DNA from: Cotesia glomerata
Lineage: Eukaryota; Arthropoda; Insecta; Hymenoptera; Braconidae
Direction: 5' to 3'
DNA length: 64,000 nt
Assembly (NCBI RefSeq): GCF_020080835.1
Contig: NC_058160.1
Location: forward strand, 11,244,047-11,308,046
Below the pieces are notes generated by a model that did no database searches, had not been told where the DNA came from, and saw only the letters and a list, made by a program, of their open reading frames with translations. Both the position numbers and the translations under genes were made by a program. The number at the start of each line of letters is the position of its first letter. Position 1 is the stretch's first letter. Shown in pieces: positions 11,818 to 24,478 of this stretch.

Positions 11818-11992
11818 AGAAACTGCAGCATAGACGCTCCATATGAGGCTGCTGTCAGGATTAAGTAAATTTTGATAGAAACTACAGTATAGACGCTCCA
11901 TAAGAGAGTACTGTTAGGATTAAGACCTTTTATTAGAAACTGCGGTATAGACGCTCCATATGAAGGTACTGTCAGGATTAAGACTTTTGATA
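11818..11992 (+). repeat. Three tandem ~59-bp units in solo LTR arm 1
   Basis: AGAAACTGCAGYATAGACGC followed by TCCATATGA recurs at 11818, 11877 and 11935. Three units are also present inverted in arm 2 (about 13970-14140), and two diverged units occur at 59797-59900. Confidence 0.8.
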
Positions 11993-12231
11993 TTGTATAA
12001 GAGTGTGTGTGAGTTAATATTTGATTACTGTAAAAGTTAGTCGAATAAATTTGGGACTAAATTCAAAAATAACTGTTATCATTTTTGTCAACCTAATTAT
12101 AATTTCTCTCGACCCTTTGATATCTCTCTTGCTTGGACCGGTTCTGGAAACCGTGATAAAAATTCCCTTGGCGCTCTTAAATTTTAAAATTAAAACAAGA
12201 GGCGACCAAGTAGTAGGAACCTTCCGTTACA

Positions 12232-12322
12232 GCTTTCACAAACTGTTTTATTAACCCAAGTTTAATATTATGAAGAGAAGGAATGAGAATTTTGGTTAGA
12301 TCAACAAGCGGTTTCCTTATTA
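12232..12322 (-). pseudogene. Uncharacterised multicopy family, middle fragment (copy A)
   Basis: The minus frame reads RKPLVDLTKILIPSLHNIKLG then LIKQFVKA. The plus copy (about 35570-35665) reads IREPFVNRDKIILPSFHIKLG in the same place. The fragment is bounded by the solo LTR on the left and by another insertion starting at the palindromic 12-mer GAACGAAGTTCC (12323-12334) on the right. Confidence 0.75.
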
Positions 12323-13049
12323 GAACGAAGTTCCATATCGCGCGTTGCGAAAGGGGGCTAGACGGAAAAAATTCATACGAAAAGTTTTAACGACACTTTT
12401 TGCTATAGTAAGCTATTGTAAGCCGTGTGGCGTGCGCATGTTTCTCTGTCTGTCTCTCTCTTTCTTATAGAAAGCAAGCCAGTTCCCTGATAGCCACACT
12501 TACTATAAAAATACTTGTAGTATAAGAAGTTTAGTCAAAGTTAACGTTAAGTTTACTCCAAGACTTGTACAGTAAAACTTATATACAATTTGTGTTGAAA
12601 TTGTATAGTAACTTAACGTTGGAAGATTTTTTAATGAAAAATTACTGTAATTTTAACTGTAAAATTTATAGAAAAATTAATGTTACTTCAAGTTATATTT
12701 AATTGGACCTTCAAGTTGATTAGAAAACCATGATTTAAAAAAGTTTTTTGCAAGTTAATTGTCAATCACTTCTTATAAAAAATTAATGAAAAATAATAGG
12801 ACGATAAATAAAAATTTTAATGCTTTGTAAATAATTTCATAAAAGGTTTCAGAGTATTTTTATATTTAAGAAAATTAAACATCATATAATTTCAGAAATT
12901 TATTTTTATTAAGAAATTATTAAAACATTTTTTTACATTTTTAAAGCTAAAAATGAAAATTAATCTAGCTGACATTTGATAATTTTAAGAATTTTTTTTA
13001 ACAAGTAAATTATGGTAAAAAATAATTAGAAAAAAAAATTGACATGTAG

Positions 13050-13505
13050 AAATTTACAAAAATTAATAAACGGCTAGATCGATTTTCAAAATTTTTTTTT
13101 TGTTTTGTTCGCTATAGTTCAGGGATGGCTTAGAAAAATAAAAATTTTTCAAAAACCCGAAAGTTCAGCTAAAAAAAAAAAAACAAATGAATTGCCGTTC
13201 ATCTTACTAAAACTCAAAAACGGCTGGACCGATTTTCAAAATTTTTTTTGTTTTGTTCGCTACGGTTCAGAGATGATTCAGTAAAAAATTTTTTTTGGAA
13301 AACTTGACAGTTCAGCTAAAAAAATCATTATCATTAATCATCATCAAATAATAAAAAAATATATAAATAAATTGCTGTGCGTTAATCTCGCTAAAGCTCA
13401 AAAACAGGTGGACTGATTGAAAAAATTTTTTTTTGTTTTGTTCGCTATAGTTCAGGGATGATTTAAAAAAAAATTTTTTGGAAAACCCGAAAGTTCAGCT
13501 AAAAA
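13050..13505 (+). repeat. Three tandem copies of a Helitron-5'-like unit
   Basis: Three successive units carry an AAAAACGGCTGGACCGATTT-type start, TTTGTTTTGTTCGCTATAGT, GTTCAGGGATG and CCCGAAAGTTCAGCT, spaced roughly 150-190 bp. The same unit forms the 5' part of the complete short Helitron at 15936-16366. Confidence 0.75.
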
Positions 13506-13722
13506 AATAAAAAATTGTTAATTTTGTGTACCAAAATTGTTCAATTCCAAGAGTGTACCAAAATTGTTCAATATGTAGGAAAATATGTACAAGTATACTG
13601 CAGAGTTATACTGGTTACCTATATTTAGTTTGTAGGACATAACAACAAATCTCAAGAAGAAACTCAAGAAGAATGTTTGTCATTACTTTTGTTTTGTTCG
13701 TGTTTATGTTCATATTTTTTAT

Positions 13723-15926
13723 TGTAACGGTAGGTTCCTGCTACTATGTCGCCCCCTTTTTTTATTTTAATTTAAGGGCGCCACTGGAATTTTTTTCACG
13801 GTTTCCAGAACCGGTCCAAGCAATGAGAGATGTTTAAGGGTCGGGAAGATCATAATTAGGCTGACAAAAATAACAACATTTAATTTTCAATTTAACTCCA
13901 AATTTATTTAACTATTTTTACAATAGCCTTGAATATTATCTCATACACACATACTCTTATAAAATATAAAAAGTCTTAATCCTAACAGTACCCTCTTATA
14001 GAGCGTCTATACTGTAGTTTCTAAAAAAAAAGTCTTAATCCTGACAGTACCCTCATATGGAGCATCTATACTGCAGTTTCTATCATAGTTCCTTATTCCT
14101 GACGGTACCCTCTTATGGAGCATCTATACCGCAGTTTCTAACTAAATCGCGCTGTCCACCGGAACTTCACGCTCTAAGACTCTAGATCTGACCTTGGGTG
14201 GTCGCCTGGACCCCTGCCCAAGGTTCAAAAACCGTCCTTAGCCCTTTCGCTGTCACCCGGACCCTCACTACGGGACTAAGGAACCTGAAGTCGACTAGGA
14301 CAGAGGAGGATACCATGAAACTAGTCGACAACCCGCTAATACTAACCTCCTCAACAGCCCGTGAACGAGGAGTATATAATGTAAAATATTTCCACACACA
14401 CACACTTTTTAATAAAACAATTTACCCAATTATCACACTATTTCTAATAACAATATTAAAATAACTCACTTAATTTTAATTAACAATATTCCTTAATACT
14501 CGCGTTTCACAATATACCTTCCTGGGAATCAAATTCGAATCCCGGTTCCTAACCTTAACTTCAATAAATAATTAAATTTAAATTTTGATTTCATATTATT
14601 ATTGTTATTAATTTATCACAGAAACTTTCTTGAAACCAAAAATTTTAGATTTATTTAAATCGAATTTAATCTGCCTGATTACTCGGCTTAGCGTCCATCT
14701 TGAATTCCAGAGTAGATTTAACATAGGAATATTAGCTTGGCTAAATTTTCCAAGGTCAAAATTTTACTGTAGTTTTTCTCAATAATTATTTACTGAACTT
14801 GGAAAAATTTATTTATCGAAGTCTTGAACAATTTTAATTTAATTATAATTCTAATTTTTATAATTCTCTAAATTTAATTTACTAATTTATAAATTATTTT
14901 AAATTTCGAATATTAATTTTAATTGTAATTTTCACTTTTTCTTTTAGAATTATTTTAATCTATGGAGATAAATTTTATTTATTAATTTAATTTTGGCTTA
15001 AATAATATTTCGCGTTGATTTTAATTTAATTATAATTTATTTTAAAATTTATTAAGCAGATTTTACTTTTGATTTCAACCATTAATTTGATTTTGAACTT
15101 ATTTTAATTTTATAAACTTTATTTTAATTTTATAAATTTTATTTTAATTTTAACTTAAATTATTTTATAATTTTAACCGCCTTTAATTTTAATTTTAAAT
15201 TATTTTATTTTAGAGAATTTATCTTAATTTTAATTAAATTATTCTTAACCTCGATTTTATAAATTTAGATATTAAATAAATTCAATCATTAATTAATAAA
15301 TCGAGTGATTGGAAGAAGGAACCTGACTGGTGCCTAGAATTTCCTCGAGCAACGCAAAAATTTATACAGAGGTTAATTATCAGTACCTGGGATTGTTATA
15401 ATTTCCTGGCGACTCTTGTAGTTTTTTTAGCACTTACTTGGGTCCCGGTGCGTCTGCTATAACAATCTCCACTGCTCGCTGGCTAGCCAATTTTTATTTG
15501 CGCTACTTCTCGGGAATTATTTGGCGATATTTAATAATCTGTAATCACAGTACAGTTAGAGTAATTGTTTAATTTAATTAAGCCGGCTAAATGCCTAGCA
15601 AAATAGATATAAATTATTAATGATGAATAATCGCTTCGTTCCACGAAAGGTTCGAAGGAACAAAGATAATTACCTTCTACTGTCGAATTACGAGGCAACT
15701 TTGTTGGGCTTCGGCTTCACAATGTCTTCTTTCGGTGCGGCAACTTCACTCTACCTCCGTGTGGAATTATCCCCACCCTCGGAACGCTTACTCTCTAGGC
15801 CCCGGAACTTATGTGAATTTATTTCTAACTGCGCGAGCATCCTTGACCACAGCGCCCGTGATCTGTTGATAACTAACCGTTGCTGGGGCGAGGACCTTCA
15901 ACGGGTAATAAAGGAGCCCCGTGACA
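13723..15926. mobile_element. Solo LTR (arm 2), uninterrupted
   Basis: 2.2 kb starting TGTAACGG and ending CCGTGACA, flanked by TTAT (13719-13722 and 15927-15930). It is the reverse complement of arm 1, with the empty hAT site at 14341-14348. The internal three-unit repeat and the AT-rich stretch are conserved. There are no coding domains. Confidence 0.8.
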
Positions 15927-15935
15927 TTATATTTA

Positions 15936-16366
15936 TCTATATATATAAAAATGAATAGCTGTGCGTTAGCCTCGCTAAAACTCAAAAACGACTAGACCGA
16001 TTTCAAAAATTTTCTTTTTGTTATGTTCGCTATAGTTCAGGGATGTTTTCAAAAGAATAAAATTTTTGGAAAACCCGTAAGTTCAGCTAAGGAAATCAAC
16101 AGATCTAAAATTGTTAATCATCAATCTTCTGTATACATGGACAAAAAAAATTTCATGAATTCAGTGTGGATTTTTTGGGATCTTGATTTTCAGGCAATAA
16201 TAAGAAGCGAGTTTTATTTAATAACTTGACAAAATTCTAACTGTACATCATACAGCCAGTATTTATTTTTTATCGAAGTAGATTAGATTTTAAAGATTGA
16301 TAATCGCTGATCGAAAGGTGTAACAAAATATATTGTAGGTGATACGAAGCTCACCGGGTCAGCTAG
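15936..16366 (+). mobile_element. Short non-autonomous Helitron
   Basis: It starts TC (after A) with TCTATATATATAAAAATGAA and ends CACCGGGTCAGCTAG before T. A GGTGA..TCACC stem sits just before the end. It is 431 bp, noncoding and inserted between A and T as Helitrons do. Confidence 0.8.
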
Positions 16367-16421
16367 TACATTATAGAAATAATATGTCAAAAATAAGTGA
16401 CTAAAGTTAAATTCGCGTCAA

Positions 16422-16496
16422 GCATCTCGCATAGCTCATCTGGTAGAGAGCTAGCCTCGTAACCAATCTACCCGGGTTCGACTCCCCGGTCGAACT
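16422..16496 (+). tRNA. tRNA-like sequence
   Basis: An A box TAGCTCATCTGGTAGAG and a B box GGGTTCGACTCCC lie at normal spacing; a possible CTCGTAA loop gives anticodon CGT (Thr). The acceptor stem does not pair convincingly, so it is probably a pseudogene or SINE head. Confidence 0.5.
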
Positions 16497-16530
16497 ATAA
16501 AATATTGTTTTTTTTGTTATGTACGTCCCC

Positions 16531-16886
16531 CACGGAAAAAGTATATATTCTAGTATATATTCTGAAATATATTCTAGAATATGTCCGAGAATATATTCTA
16601 AATATATTCCGGATATAGCCCGTTTTACCCAAGGAATATATTTCAAAAGTATATATACCTGAATATATTCAGTATATATACGATGGATCAGACCATAGAT
16701 CTGACGACAGACCAGACTATATATAGACCAAAGAAAAATTTGGAGTAAAACGGAATACAAGTGAGTGCATGCCCATATATTCCGGAATATATTCCTTGGG
16801 CAAAACGGGTTATATTTGGAATATATTCTCGGATATATTCTGGAATATATTTCAGAATATATTCCAGAATATATACTTTTTCCGTG
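16531..16886. mobile_element. Palindromic MITE-like element (CACGGAAAAAG ends)
   Basis: It begins CACGGAAAAAGTATATATTC and ends with the inverted form. About 110 bp on each side are inverted copies, including the GCCCGTTTTACCCAAGG block. The middle holds a unique GATGGATCAGACC segment. A related right end (TTTTTTCCGTG) occurs at about 55850. Confidence 0.7.
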
Positions 16887-17261
16887 CAGGGTGGTAAAAA
16901 ATTTTTACTGTGCTTCGTTTTTTTACCGATAAATTACCTATCGATGTAAAAAAGAATCAAATTCTGATAATCTGCCATATCAATAAGTGTCTTGTCCAAC
17001 TTCACTAAAAGTTCATATCAAGACTTGTACTACAAGATATTGAGAAAAGTTAAAGTGAATTTCCGGCACTAGATTGTGCATAAGTTGGATTGCATTTTAA
17101 CGTTAACTTTTATGATTTAATAGCTATCAGGATTATTTTCGTTTCTTCTTTCTAAATAAAATAAAATTTTATTACAATTCCTTCACTAATTAATCGAAAG
17201 GAACTTCGTTCCATCCGGGTGTCCCTTGACACCTCTCAAGTTTTTATATTATGTCACATAA

Positions 17262-17880
17262 TTTATGTGATCCAACCCTAAATGAAGATCTCGGAGGCCA
17301 AACTTTTCTGACGTAGTAATTTTTGCGATTTCTACTGTCAAACATACATAAATAGCATGGATACTTCGTGAATGCAAATTGTTGTCCCAGGATCATGGAC
17401 AAAATCTTCAAATCACCACATACTTGCCATTTATGTTCTTCATACTTAATTTTTTCCGGGACAGTTTCTAGATTTGTGTACTCTTCTATAAGTACAGTTG
17501 AGTGAGCTAAAGGTAAAGGCGCAAATTTGTTGGTGTTGTGAAGAAGAACTGCCTTAAGAATGCGTTGAGACGATTCAATGAATAACTGCCAATCTTCAGG
17601 CTTATATCTATTTAGCTTTAATTCATCTACAAGTCCTTTCACATCAGTGCAATAAAGCAAATCTTTCTCTTTTTCAAAATATTTACGGAAAGCCTCTCTC
17701 GATTCCGATAAAATGAAACTTTAGTATCTTTTGTCAGAAGATTTCTCCTTTTTAGTAGATTTAATAGAAATCTAACTATTGCATTGGTCCTCATGACGGA
17801 ACTTTTAAAAAATTTTGCTATATTCTGACTATACTCGTCGAGCTGAGTCATAAAATGCATATGGTTCAAAAGTTTATATA
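17262..17880 (-). pseudogene. Uncharacterised multicopy family, central part (copy A)
   Basis: The minus frame carries LLKRRNLLTKDTKVSFYRNRE, then after a frameshift near 17680 LLYCTDVKG, EDWQLFIESSQRILKAVLL, CGDLKILSMILGQQ, YPCYLCMFDSRNR and SFRVGSHK. The CGDLK Asp and the CxxC pair are the most conserved spots compared with the plus copy (VDLK, YFICTWSSR). The frame ends where the inserted block begins. Together with 12232-12322 and 2874-3418 it forms one gene spread over 15 kb. Function unknown; a nuclease or transposase role is a guess from the copy number. Confidence 0.7.
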
Positions 17881-17891
17881 CATATGTATAT

Positions 17892-18119
17892 TAGGGTGTG
17901 CCAAAATGTATTTCCTAAGATATTTTGCGGGGGAGAAATTTTGAATTTTCACCAGAAACGCCCAAACTAAGTTTCTGTTAAAAAATTCTATGAAAATCAA
18001 ATACATCGTCTCCCCCCAAAATATCATATGAAATGCCCAAACACAGCCCCTGTCAAAAGCGGAACTCAAAATTCCAATTTTAAAGGTTCTCCACGGGAGT
18101 TACATTTTGGCACACCCTA
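17892..18119. mobile_element. hAT-type MITE, 228 bp
   Basis: Perfect 19-bp TIRs (TAGGGTGTGCCAAAATGTA) are flanked by ATGTATAT (17884-17891 and 18120-18127). It is noncoding. The TAGGGTG start and 8-bp TSD match the larger elements at 21702 and 49893. Confidence 0.9.
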
Positions 18120-18121
18120 AT

Positions 18122-18267
<146 letters not shown>

Positions 18268-18502
18268 AAAATTTATTTGGCTCTGGAACCTAAGCTCCCT
18301 CAAAGCCATCAATATTTAAATTGCATTGGTTTACATAGGTTACAAGATTACTTAACTAATTAAAGGTTTACAATTAGATTTAATTTAAAATGTTATAAAA
18401 TCCAAATAGATTATTTAATACAAACAAATAACTTAATTTCAAGTCATAATAATTCTACAAGAAAAAATATTTAAATAAGATAAAAAATAAAGATTGCAAT
18501 TG

Positions 18503-21275
18503 TTAATTGTCATGTTCAAAAAAGTGATTGAAGCAAGCATTTTTAAATTCAACCAAATTATCTACAGCCACAGTCTCAGCTGGCAGTGCATTCCAGATAC
18601 GTATGCCATGAATTAAGAATGAATTATCATAGATGACATAATTAGCCTGCGGTATGCGAAGATAGTCTTGTCGGACATCACCTCTACGCAGTGCTACAGG
18701 CAAAAAGTCTAGTTTTGAGCCGAATAGCTGCCGATAATTTAGTCGAATTTCCTTATAAAACAGACAAGCAATGAAATAGTCTCTTCTCGCTGCAAGCTTT
18801 AGCCAACCTAACTTTTTGAAATATGGAGTAACATGTTCATATTTTGGTACTTTATAGATAAATCTAACACATGAATTCAATTTACGCTGCATCTTTAGTA
18901 ATAATTTGTTTTACATATTCGTATACGCCGCACAACAATAATCAAAGAGAGGAATTATTAAAGTAAATACTAGCTTAATACGTAAACTTTCACTAAATAT
19001 TTCATTGTTTATTTTTAGTTGTGCTAGAATACTCATAGCGCGATTGCACAAATTTGTTACTTGATTCTTCCATGAGAGAGTACTATCTATAGTCACCCCA
19101 AGGTATTTTACAGTGCTACTATAAGGAATAGCACACCCCTCCACAAAGATTGTGTCGGCTAGTCTGCACTCATCACTACTAATTTTTGCTCTACTTCCAC
19201 AAATAATTGCTTTCGTCTTCGAAGGATTCATTTTTAGATGATTAGTTCTGCACCAATCTGTGATTTTTATTATTTCACCGTTAAGCTTATTCACACAAAC
19301 ACTGATTTGAGAAAGATGGCAAGAAAGGTATATCAGTAAGTCATCAGCATAAAATAAGTACTGGCATTCTAAACGTTTAGCTAAATCTGTGATGTATAGT
19401 GAGAATAACAACGGACCAAGCACACTTCCCTGAGGTACACCACTTACAATTTCTTCCCACGACGAGTTACCTTCGCTAGAGCGTACGGACTGCTTTCTGT
19501 TTGCTAAATAAGATCCAATCCAATCAACGGCTGAATTCGACATGTTCATAGATGACAATTTACATAATAATCTTTTGTGATTAACAGAATCCAAGGCCTT
19601 GCTAAGGTCAAACGAGATCGCAATTAAAACCTGTGACTCATTCACCGCTTGTCTTATATCGTCACAGAACTTTACAATGGCAGTCTGCGTACCCAAACCT
19701 CCACGAAATGCTGTCTGATATTCATTGAAGTAATTATTGTCATTGTTATATTTAACAACTTGGTCATGAGAACACCGTTCCAAGGCTTTTGACAAGTTTG
19801 GCAACAGCGATATAGGCCTATAATCTTCACAGTTTACTGGATAAGCCTTTTTGGAATAGGAATCACATGTGATAGCTTCCAATTCTCCGGAAAGACTCCT
19901 GTAGTTAATGACACGTTGAAGAGGTTTGTAATTGCTTGCTGAAAAAAAGGCAGCACACATTTATATGAATTGATAGAAAAGCCATCCGAGCTACATGAAT
20001 TTGACGTCAATCTCATAATTGATTTTCTAACTGTTACTGTGTTCAATTTTGTGAAAGTGAATTCATCGCCATTATTATCAACCAACAATATGTCTGACGT
20101 GTCAACATCTGAATCGATGACGTTACCCGATGCACGTGCAAAGAATTCATTTAATTCATTCAAGTCAACTTTTATAATAGTTTGTGATTTCTTCTGTTTA
20201 ACAATGCCTAATCTTCTTAGATCATTCCAAAGTTCCCTCGAGTTTTTTGCATTAATTAATTGATTGTCAAAGTATTTTTTCTTTGCTTCAGTAATACGTC
20301 TTTTAACCAATCGCCTGACGTTAGAGTACTCTTTATAAGCATAACCCGTCCTTCTGTAGATGCGATAAAGCTTATTTCTCCGACATTGGAGACTTCTAAT
20401 ATCATTTGTGAACCATGGAGCCGGTGGTCGACGCGGAACAACCAATTTTTTAGGCGCAATAGCATTTATAATACGTTGAAGATGTGCATGTAAACAAGTG
20501 TTCATTTCATCAACTGAGCCCAGCTCCTTCAGAGCTTTATAATCAATATCTTCACACATTTTTAATTCAACTTTGTAATTATAAGTCACAGAAATTAAGT
20601 CATGATCAGAAATAAATGGCTCTGAAGATTGTTCTGACGCCAACACCTTGGACAGATCATCCACAATCAAACATCAATCCAAGAATCCGAGTTTTGTAAG
20701 TGATGAGTAGGAGCATACTCAACAATATGCAAGTCTAAACAATCACAAAACTTCCGCAGTTGATCACCATAAAAATTCTTTTTACTTAAGTCTGAATTTA
20801 AATCTCCAACAATAATAATGTTATTAAATGGCACCATTATGTTTTCCATCTCCTCCTCTAAATCATCTAAATGTCCTATGTTGAGTAGTTCATAGACCAC
20901 ACCAACTAGTATCTTTTGCTTTGATGAACTCAATATTTCAACGAATAAGTACTCCGGATGTTTGTCTTCTGAGTTTGCTGAAGATGCAACATATTTAGCT
21001 TTAATATTATTTCGCACATAAAGAGCTACCCCACCTCCACTACGAAGATGGCGATCATGGCGATAAAGAGTGTGATGTAGGACAGACACCATGTTATCGG
21101 GTATTAACCGATTCAACCACGTTTCCGAAACAGCAATTATGTCATAATTATGATCTCTAAAATATTCTTTAAAAATTTCAAAATGACACTCATTTCTGAG
21201 CGATTGAGCGTTTACATGACAAACTTTTAAATTACTTAATCGAGTTGAAGGACTCTGCGATGAGACGATGGACAT
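18503..21275 (-). pseudogene. ORF2: AP endonuclease plus reverse transcriptase, broken
   Basis: From the start near 21275: apurinic-type endonuclease blocks HVNAQSLRNE, SETWLN, GGGVALYVRN, IIIVGDLNSDL and SDHDLISV. Then the RT blocks ISLLPNLSKALER, FRGGLGTQTAI, FDLSKALDSVNHKRLL, GVPQGSVLGPLLFSLYI and the catalytic FYADDLLIY, followed by the CYKV-less C-terminal domain ending IRIWNALPAE. Breaks: a frameshift near 20670 just before SDHD, a frameshift in an A run near 19850, and an in-frame TAA at about 18908-18910. Otherwise the catalytic residues are intact. It acts in target-primed reverse transcription in living copies. Confidence 0.85.
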
Positions 21276-21298
21276 TGAAGATGGTGAGGGAGCATTTG

Positions 21299-21592
21299 TT
21301 ATTGAATTAAATCCTGTAGTGGGCCTATTCCCACTGTAGGTCTCAACTTAACAGGTAATTCAGCATCTGCATACCTGACATTTACTGAAGTATTCGAAAT
21401 CCAAATGTTTTTAGGATGAATTGTCGGGTACTTGTTACGGACCTCGAGCTGGAGCTGATACAGAGATGACGGATGCCTACGATGAAGATATATAGTAGCA
21501 TCCGCATCCTGGACCTGAACGCCAGGCATCAAAGTACTAACTTTTACTTTGTTTTTTTTAATACTTTTAATGCATTCATCAACATGCTTCAA
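21299..21592 (-). pseudogene. ORF1 C-terminal remnant of the same retrotransposon
   Basis: 97 codons open, with IYLHRRHPSSLYQLQLEVR and NPKN-like KNIWISNTSVNVRYA, ending just upstream of ORF2. The N-terminal ORF1 part is missing because the element is 5' truncated at (TA)n. No zinc knuckle remains. Confidence 0.6.
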
Positions 21593-21613
21593 GCTATTGA
21601 ACTTGACGTTTCT

Positions 21614-21618
<5 letters not shown>

Positions 21619-21701
<83 letters not shown>
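21619..21701. repeat. (TA)n microsatellite
   Basis: About 41 TA units between the truncated 5' end of the non-LTR element and the long-TIR element. Confidence 0.95.
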
Positions 21702-21704
<3 letters not shown>

Positions 21705-24478
21705 GGTGCTTTTTTTTTTGCGACTATTTTTTTTTTTTCGTTTCCATCCCGAAATTTTGTTGGAAATACACCCAAAAAAATTCCCTGAAAGTTTGAGCCC
21801 TTAATATTAATATTAAGTACTCCTACACAGCGTGTGAAGATTTCCCATTTGAAATATACGAGAACTTTCATTTTTTTTTTTTAATTTCTATAGCTCAGTG
21901 GCATTTCATAGCATCACTTTGACCATGGACGGGTTTTTAGAATTGAATGCTCTACAAAAGTGTCCATTGTCGCGAAGTCGTAACTCATACTGGCGGGGTA
22001 GTACGGACCACCAAACCGAATTTTTTATAGAATTCTTGTTTTTTCACTCATTATCTCATAAACAACAAGACATACAGAAAAAATATTAATGATAATTTTG
22101 TAGGAAATTCAATTCTCTACAAAAAAGGTCTTTAGCACCAAATCACTAAGATCGATATTTTCTGAGATATTAGACATTAAAGTTTACGTAGCATTGAATT
22201 TCCACAAAATGTTGAATCAAGTCTTAAAAAATATTGATTTTTTTATTCGTATCATAATTATAATTAGTAATTACTCATTGATTAAGTTACAAATTTAACG
22301 TAAAAATTTTTAATTGTATTTTTCTGAAGTTTTTATTTTTAAATAAATTTCTCATTTAAATCACCCATAATATTTGAATTTATCATTTAATAATTCAATT
22401 TCAATGAAATTCTAGATAAAAATATATTGTGTATGATCATTACGAATAATATAGGATGTTTCTTTGTTGCTGTGTATTGTGATACTGATTAATTGCGGTT
22501 TATTTTTCTTGCTCTGGTAGTACTACTGAGCTTTCACTTGACCTTGAATGCGTTCAACAAATTTCCCCTTTAATTGCAGCGCTTTCTTTGTTTTCGCGTA
22601 CTAATCCCGCGAGTAAGAACAAAGCTTAGTGGGCATTGATCAGTGTGACGCCGTTGTATGTATACTTTGTTAAATTTGAGGTTAGGTCGACTTTAACCAT
22701 CATTAAAATGAGTGAAAAAATTGGTAATAAAACTTGGAATTATTTAATTGGATTTGAAAGAAGCCAAATAAATAATAATAAGCTACCTTCGTATCGTGAC
22801 TTACTAAATTTTTTATGTATAAACATCAGTCTTTAAAATTAACTATTCGAAATAGTGCTACTAGTGTTATTAACGATACTAATACTATTCGGGCTAGTTT
22901 CAAGATTCCAACTATACGTCCTCAGCACAGTCTTACGAAGTTGGAAAAATTTTATGCCGAATATATAAAAGTGAAGACACATCACAAGAGGGAAAAAATC
23001 GAAAGCACAAAAACAGAATGTTGAAAAGTTTAACCAAAAACTAGATAAATTGTTCGATATTTCGAATTCCACAATGGTTAAGAATTTGCCAAAAGAGCAG
23101 CAACAATTTCTGAATGAGTGTCAAAAGGGGAAAACCAATCTTCACTCGCCCGTTACTAATTTCTTGCCGGTGGAAACTTTTCAGAATAAATCTGACACTG
23201 AACAGGAGATAACAAATGAAGATAATGAGAATAATACAGACGAAATTGGTTAGTTTCTTCTCACATACAACTATAAATTATCAAGCTCAACAATCAATCA
23301 TTTTTTAATAATCGAAAACAATTTCTTATAATTTAGACTCATATTTTTTCTACTTACTTGTAAAATTTAATTCGCATTAAAATTCTAATTTTCTTAACCT
23401 CATTTTCTGAAAATTGAATTCTATATAATTTTCAATATTTTAAAATTTGTTTCTAGATTCATAACTTTTTCTAATTATTAGTCTATCATTTTTGGTAAAA
23501 TTTCTATCAAGTAAATCTGAATAAGTGAGATAAATCAAAATTTATTCAATTTTGACAAAAATTTTGACTTGAATAAAAAATTTGTTTTCGATTTTTTTTG
23601 CAGTCGAAAATTCCCACGCTATTAAAAATTAAAGTCTCTGTAACCAATAAATTTAAAACACATATATATCATTTTGTCTTATTTTTATTGGGGAAAATTG
23701 ACGGAAACTCAATTCAAAGAATATCTTTGCTTCTGGATAACAGAAGCTGAATATAAAATTTGAAAAATATTTGAATCGATTGGGTTTATTTATTTAATTC
23801 TGAAAAAATTGTTTTAGGCATGAAATTATCGCAACATTCGATGCCAGCAAGTTTTTGTAGTCTATCATCAAATTCTAGTGGGTTGAAACGAACATATTCT
23901 GATTTTGAGGATGAACTCCCTGTACCTCCTAAAAAGAAAAAAATCAATATTTTTTAAGATTTGATTCAACATTTTGTGGAAATTCAATGCTAGGTAAACT
24001 TCAATGATTAATATCTCAGAAAATATCGATCTTAGTGATTTGGTGCTAAGGACCTTTTTTGTAGAAAATTGAATTTCCTACAAAATTATCATTTACATTT
24101 TTTCTGTATGTCTTGTTGTTTATGAGATAATGAGTGAAAAAACAAGAATTCTATAAAAAATTCGGTTTGGCGGTCCGTACTACCCCGCCAGTATGTGTTA
24201 CGACTTCGCGACAATGGACACTTTTGTAGAGCATTTAATTCTGAAAAAAACCCGTCCATGGTCAAAGCGATGCTATGAAATGCCACTGAGCTATAGAAAT
24301 TTAAAAAAAAAAATGAAAGTTCTCGTATAATTCAAATGGGAAATCTTCACACGCTGTGTAGGAGTACTTAATATTAATATTAAGGGCTCAAACTTTCAGG
24401 GAATTTTTTTGGGTGTATTTCCAACAAAATTTCGGGATGGAAGCGAAAAAAAAAATAGTCGCAAAAAAAAAAAGCAGC

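Larger units (their letters stand above)
3419..12231. mobile_element. Solo LTR (arm 1), split by a composite hAT element
   Basis: Without the hAT insertion (4931-11610 plus one TSD copy) this is about 2.1 kb bounded by TGTCACGG..CCGTTACA, that is TG..CA. It is the reverse complement of 13723-15926. Flanking 4-mers are TCTT (3415-3418) and GCTT (12232-12235), a 4-bp duplication with one mismatch. Removing the LTR and one 4-mer joins the interrupted minus-strand gene in frame (QFVKA then LDKEG). Long stretches are AT-rich low-complexity DNA. No internal retroelement domain is present, hence solo LTR; the superfamily is unknown, though a 4-bp duplication suits Ty3/gypsy. Confidence 0.75.
12323..17260. 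mobile_element. Inserted block splitting copy A, class unknown
   Basis: Both edges carry GAACGAAGTTCC-type palindromes (12323-12334 and 17200-17212). Inside the edges are similar CAAGACTTGTAC and TTAACGTTAA words. The multicopy gene stops at its left edge and resumes near 17262. No transposase frame was found inside, and no clear TSD. Nested in it are the second solo LTR, Helitron pieces and a palindromic element. Confidence 0.4.

Noticed and set aside
16407..16760. 117-codon Tyr/Ile-rich frame
   Set aside because: It spans the palindromic ATATATTC element and a tRNA-like sequence; repeat-driven.
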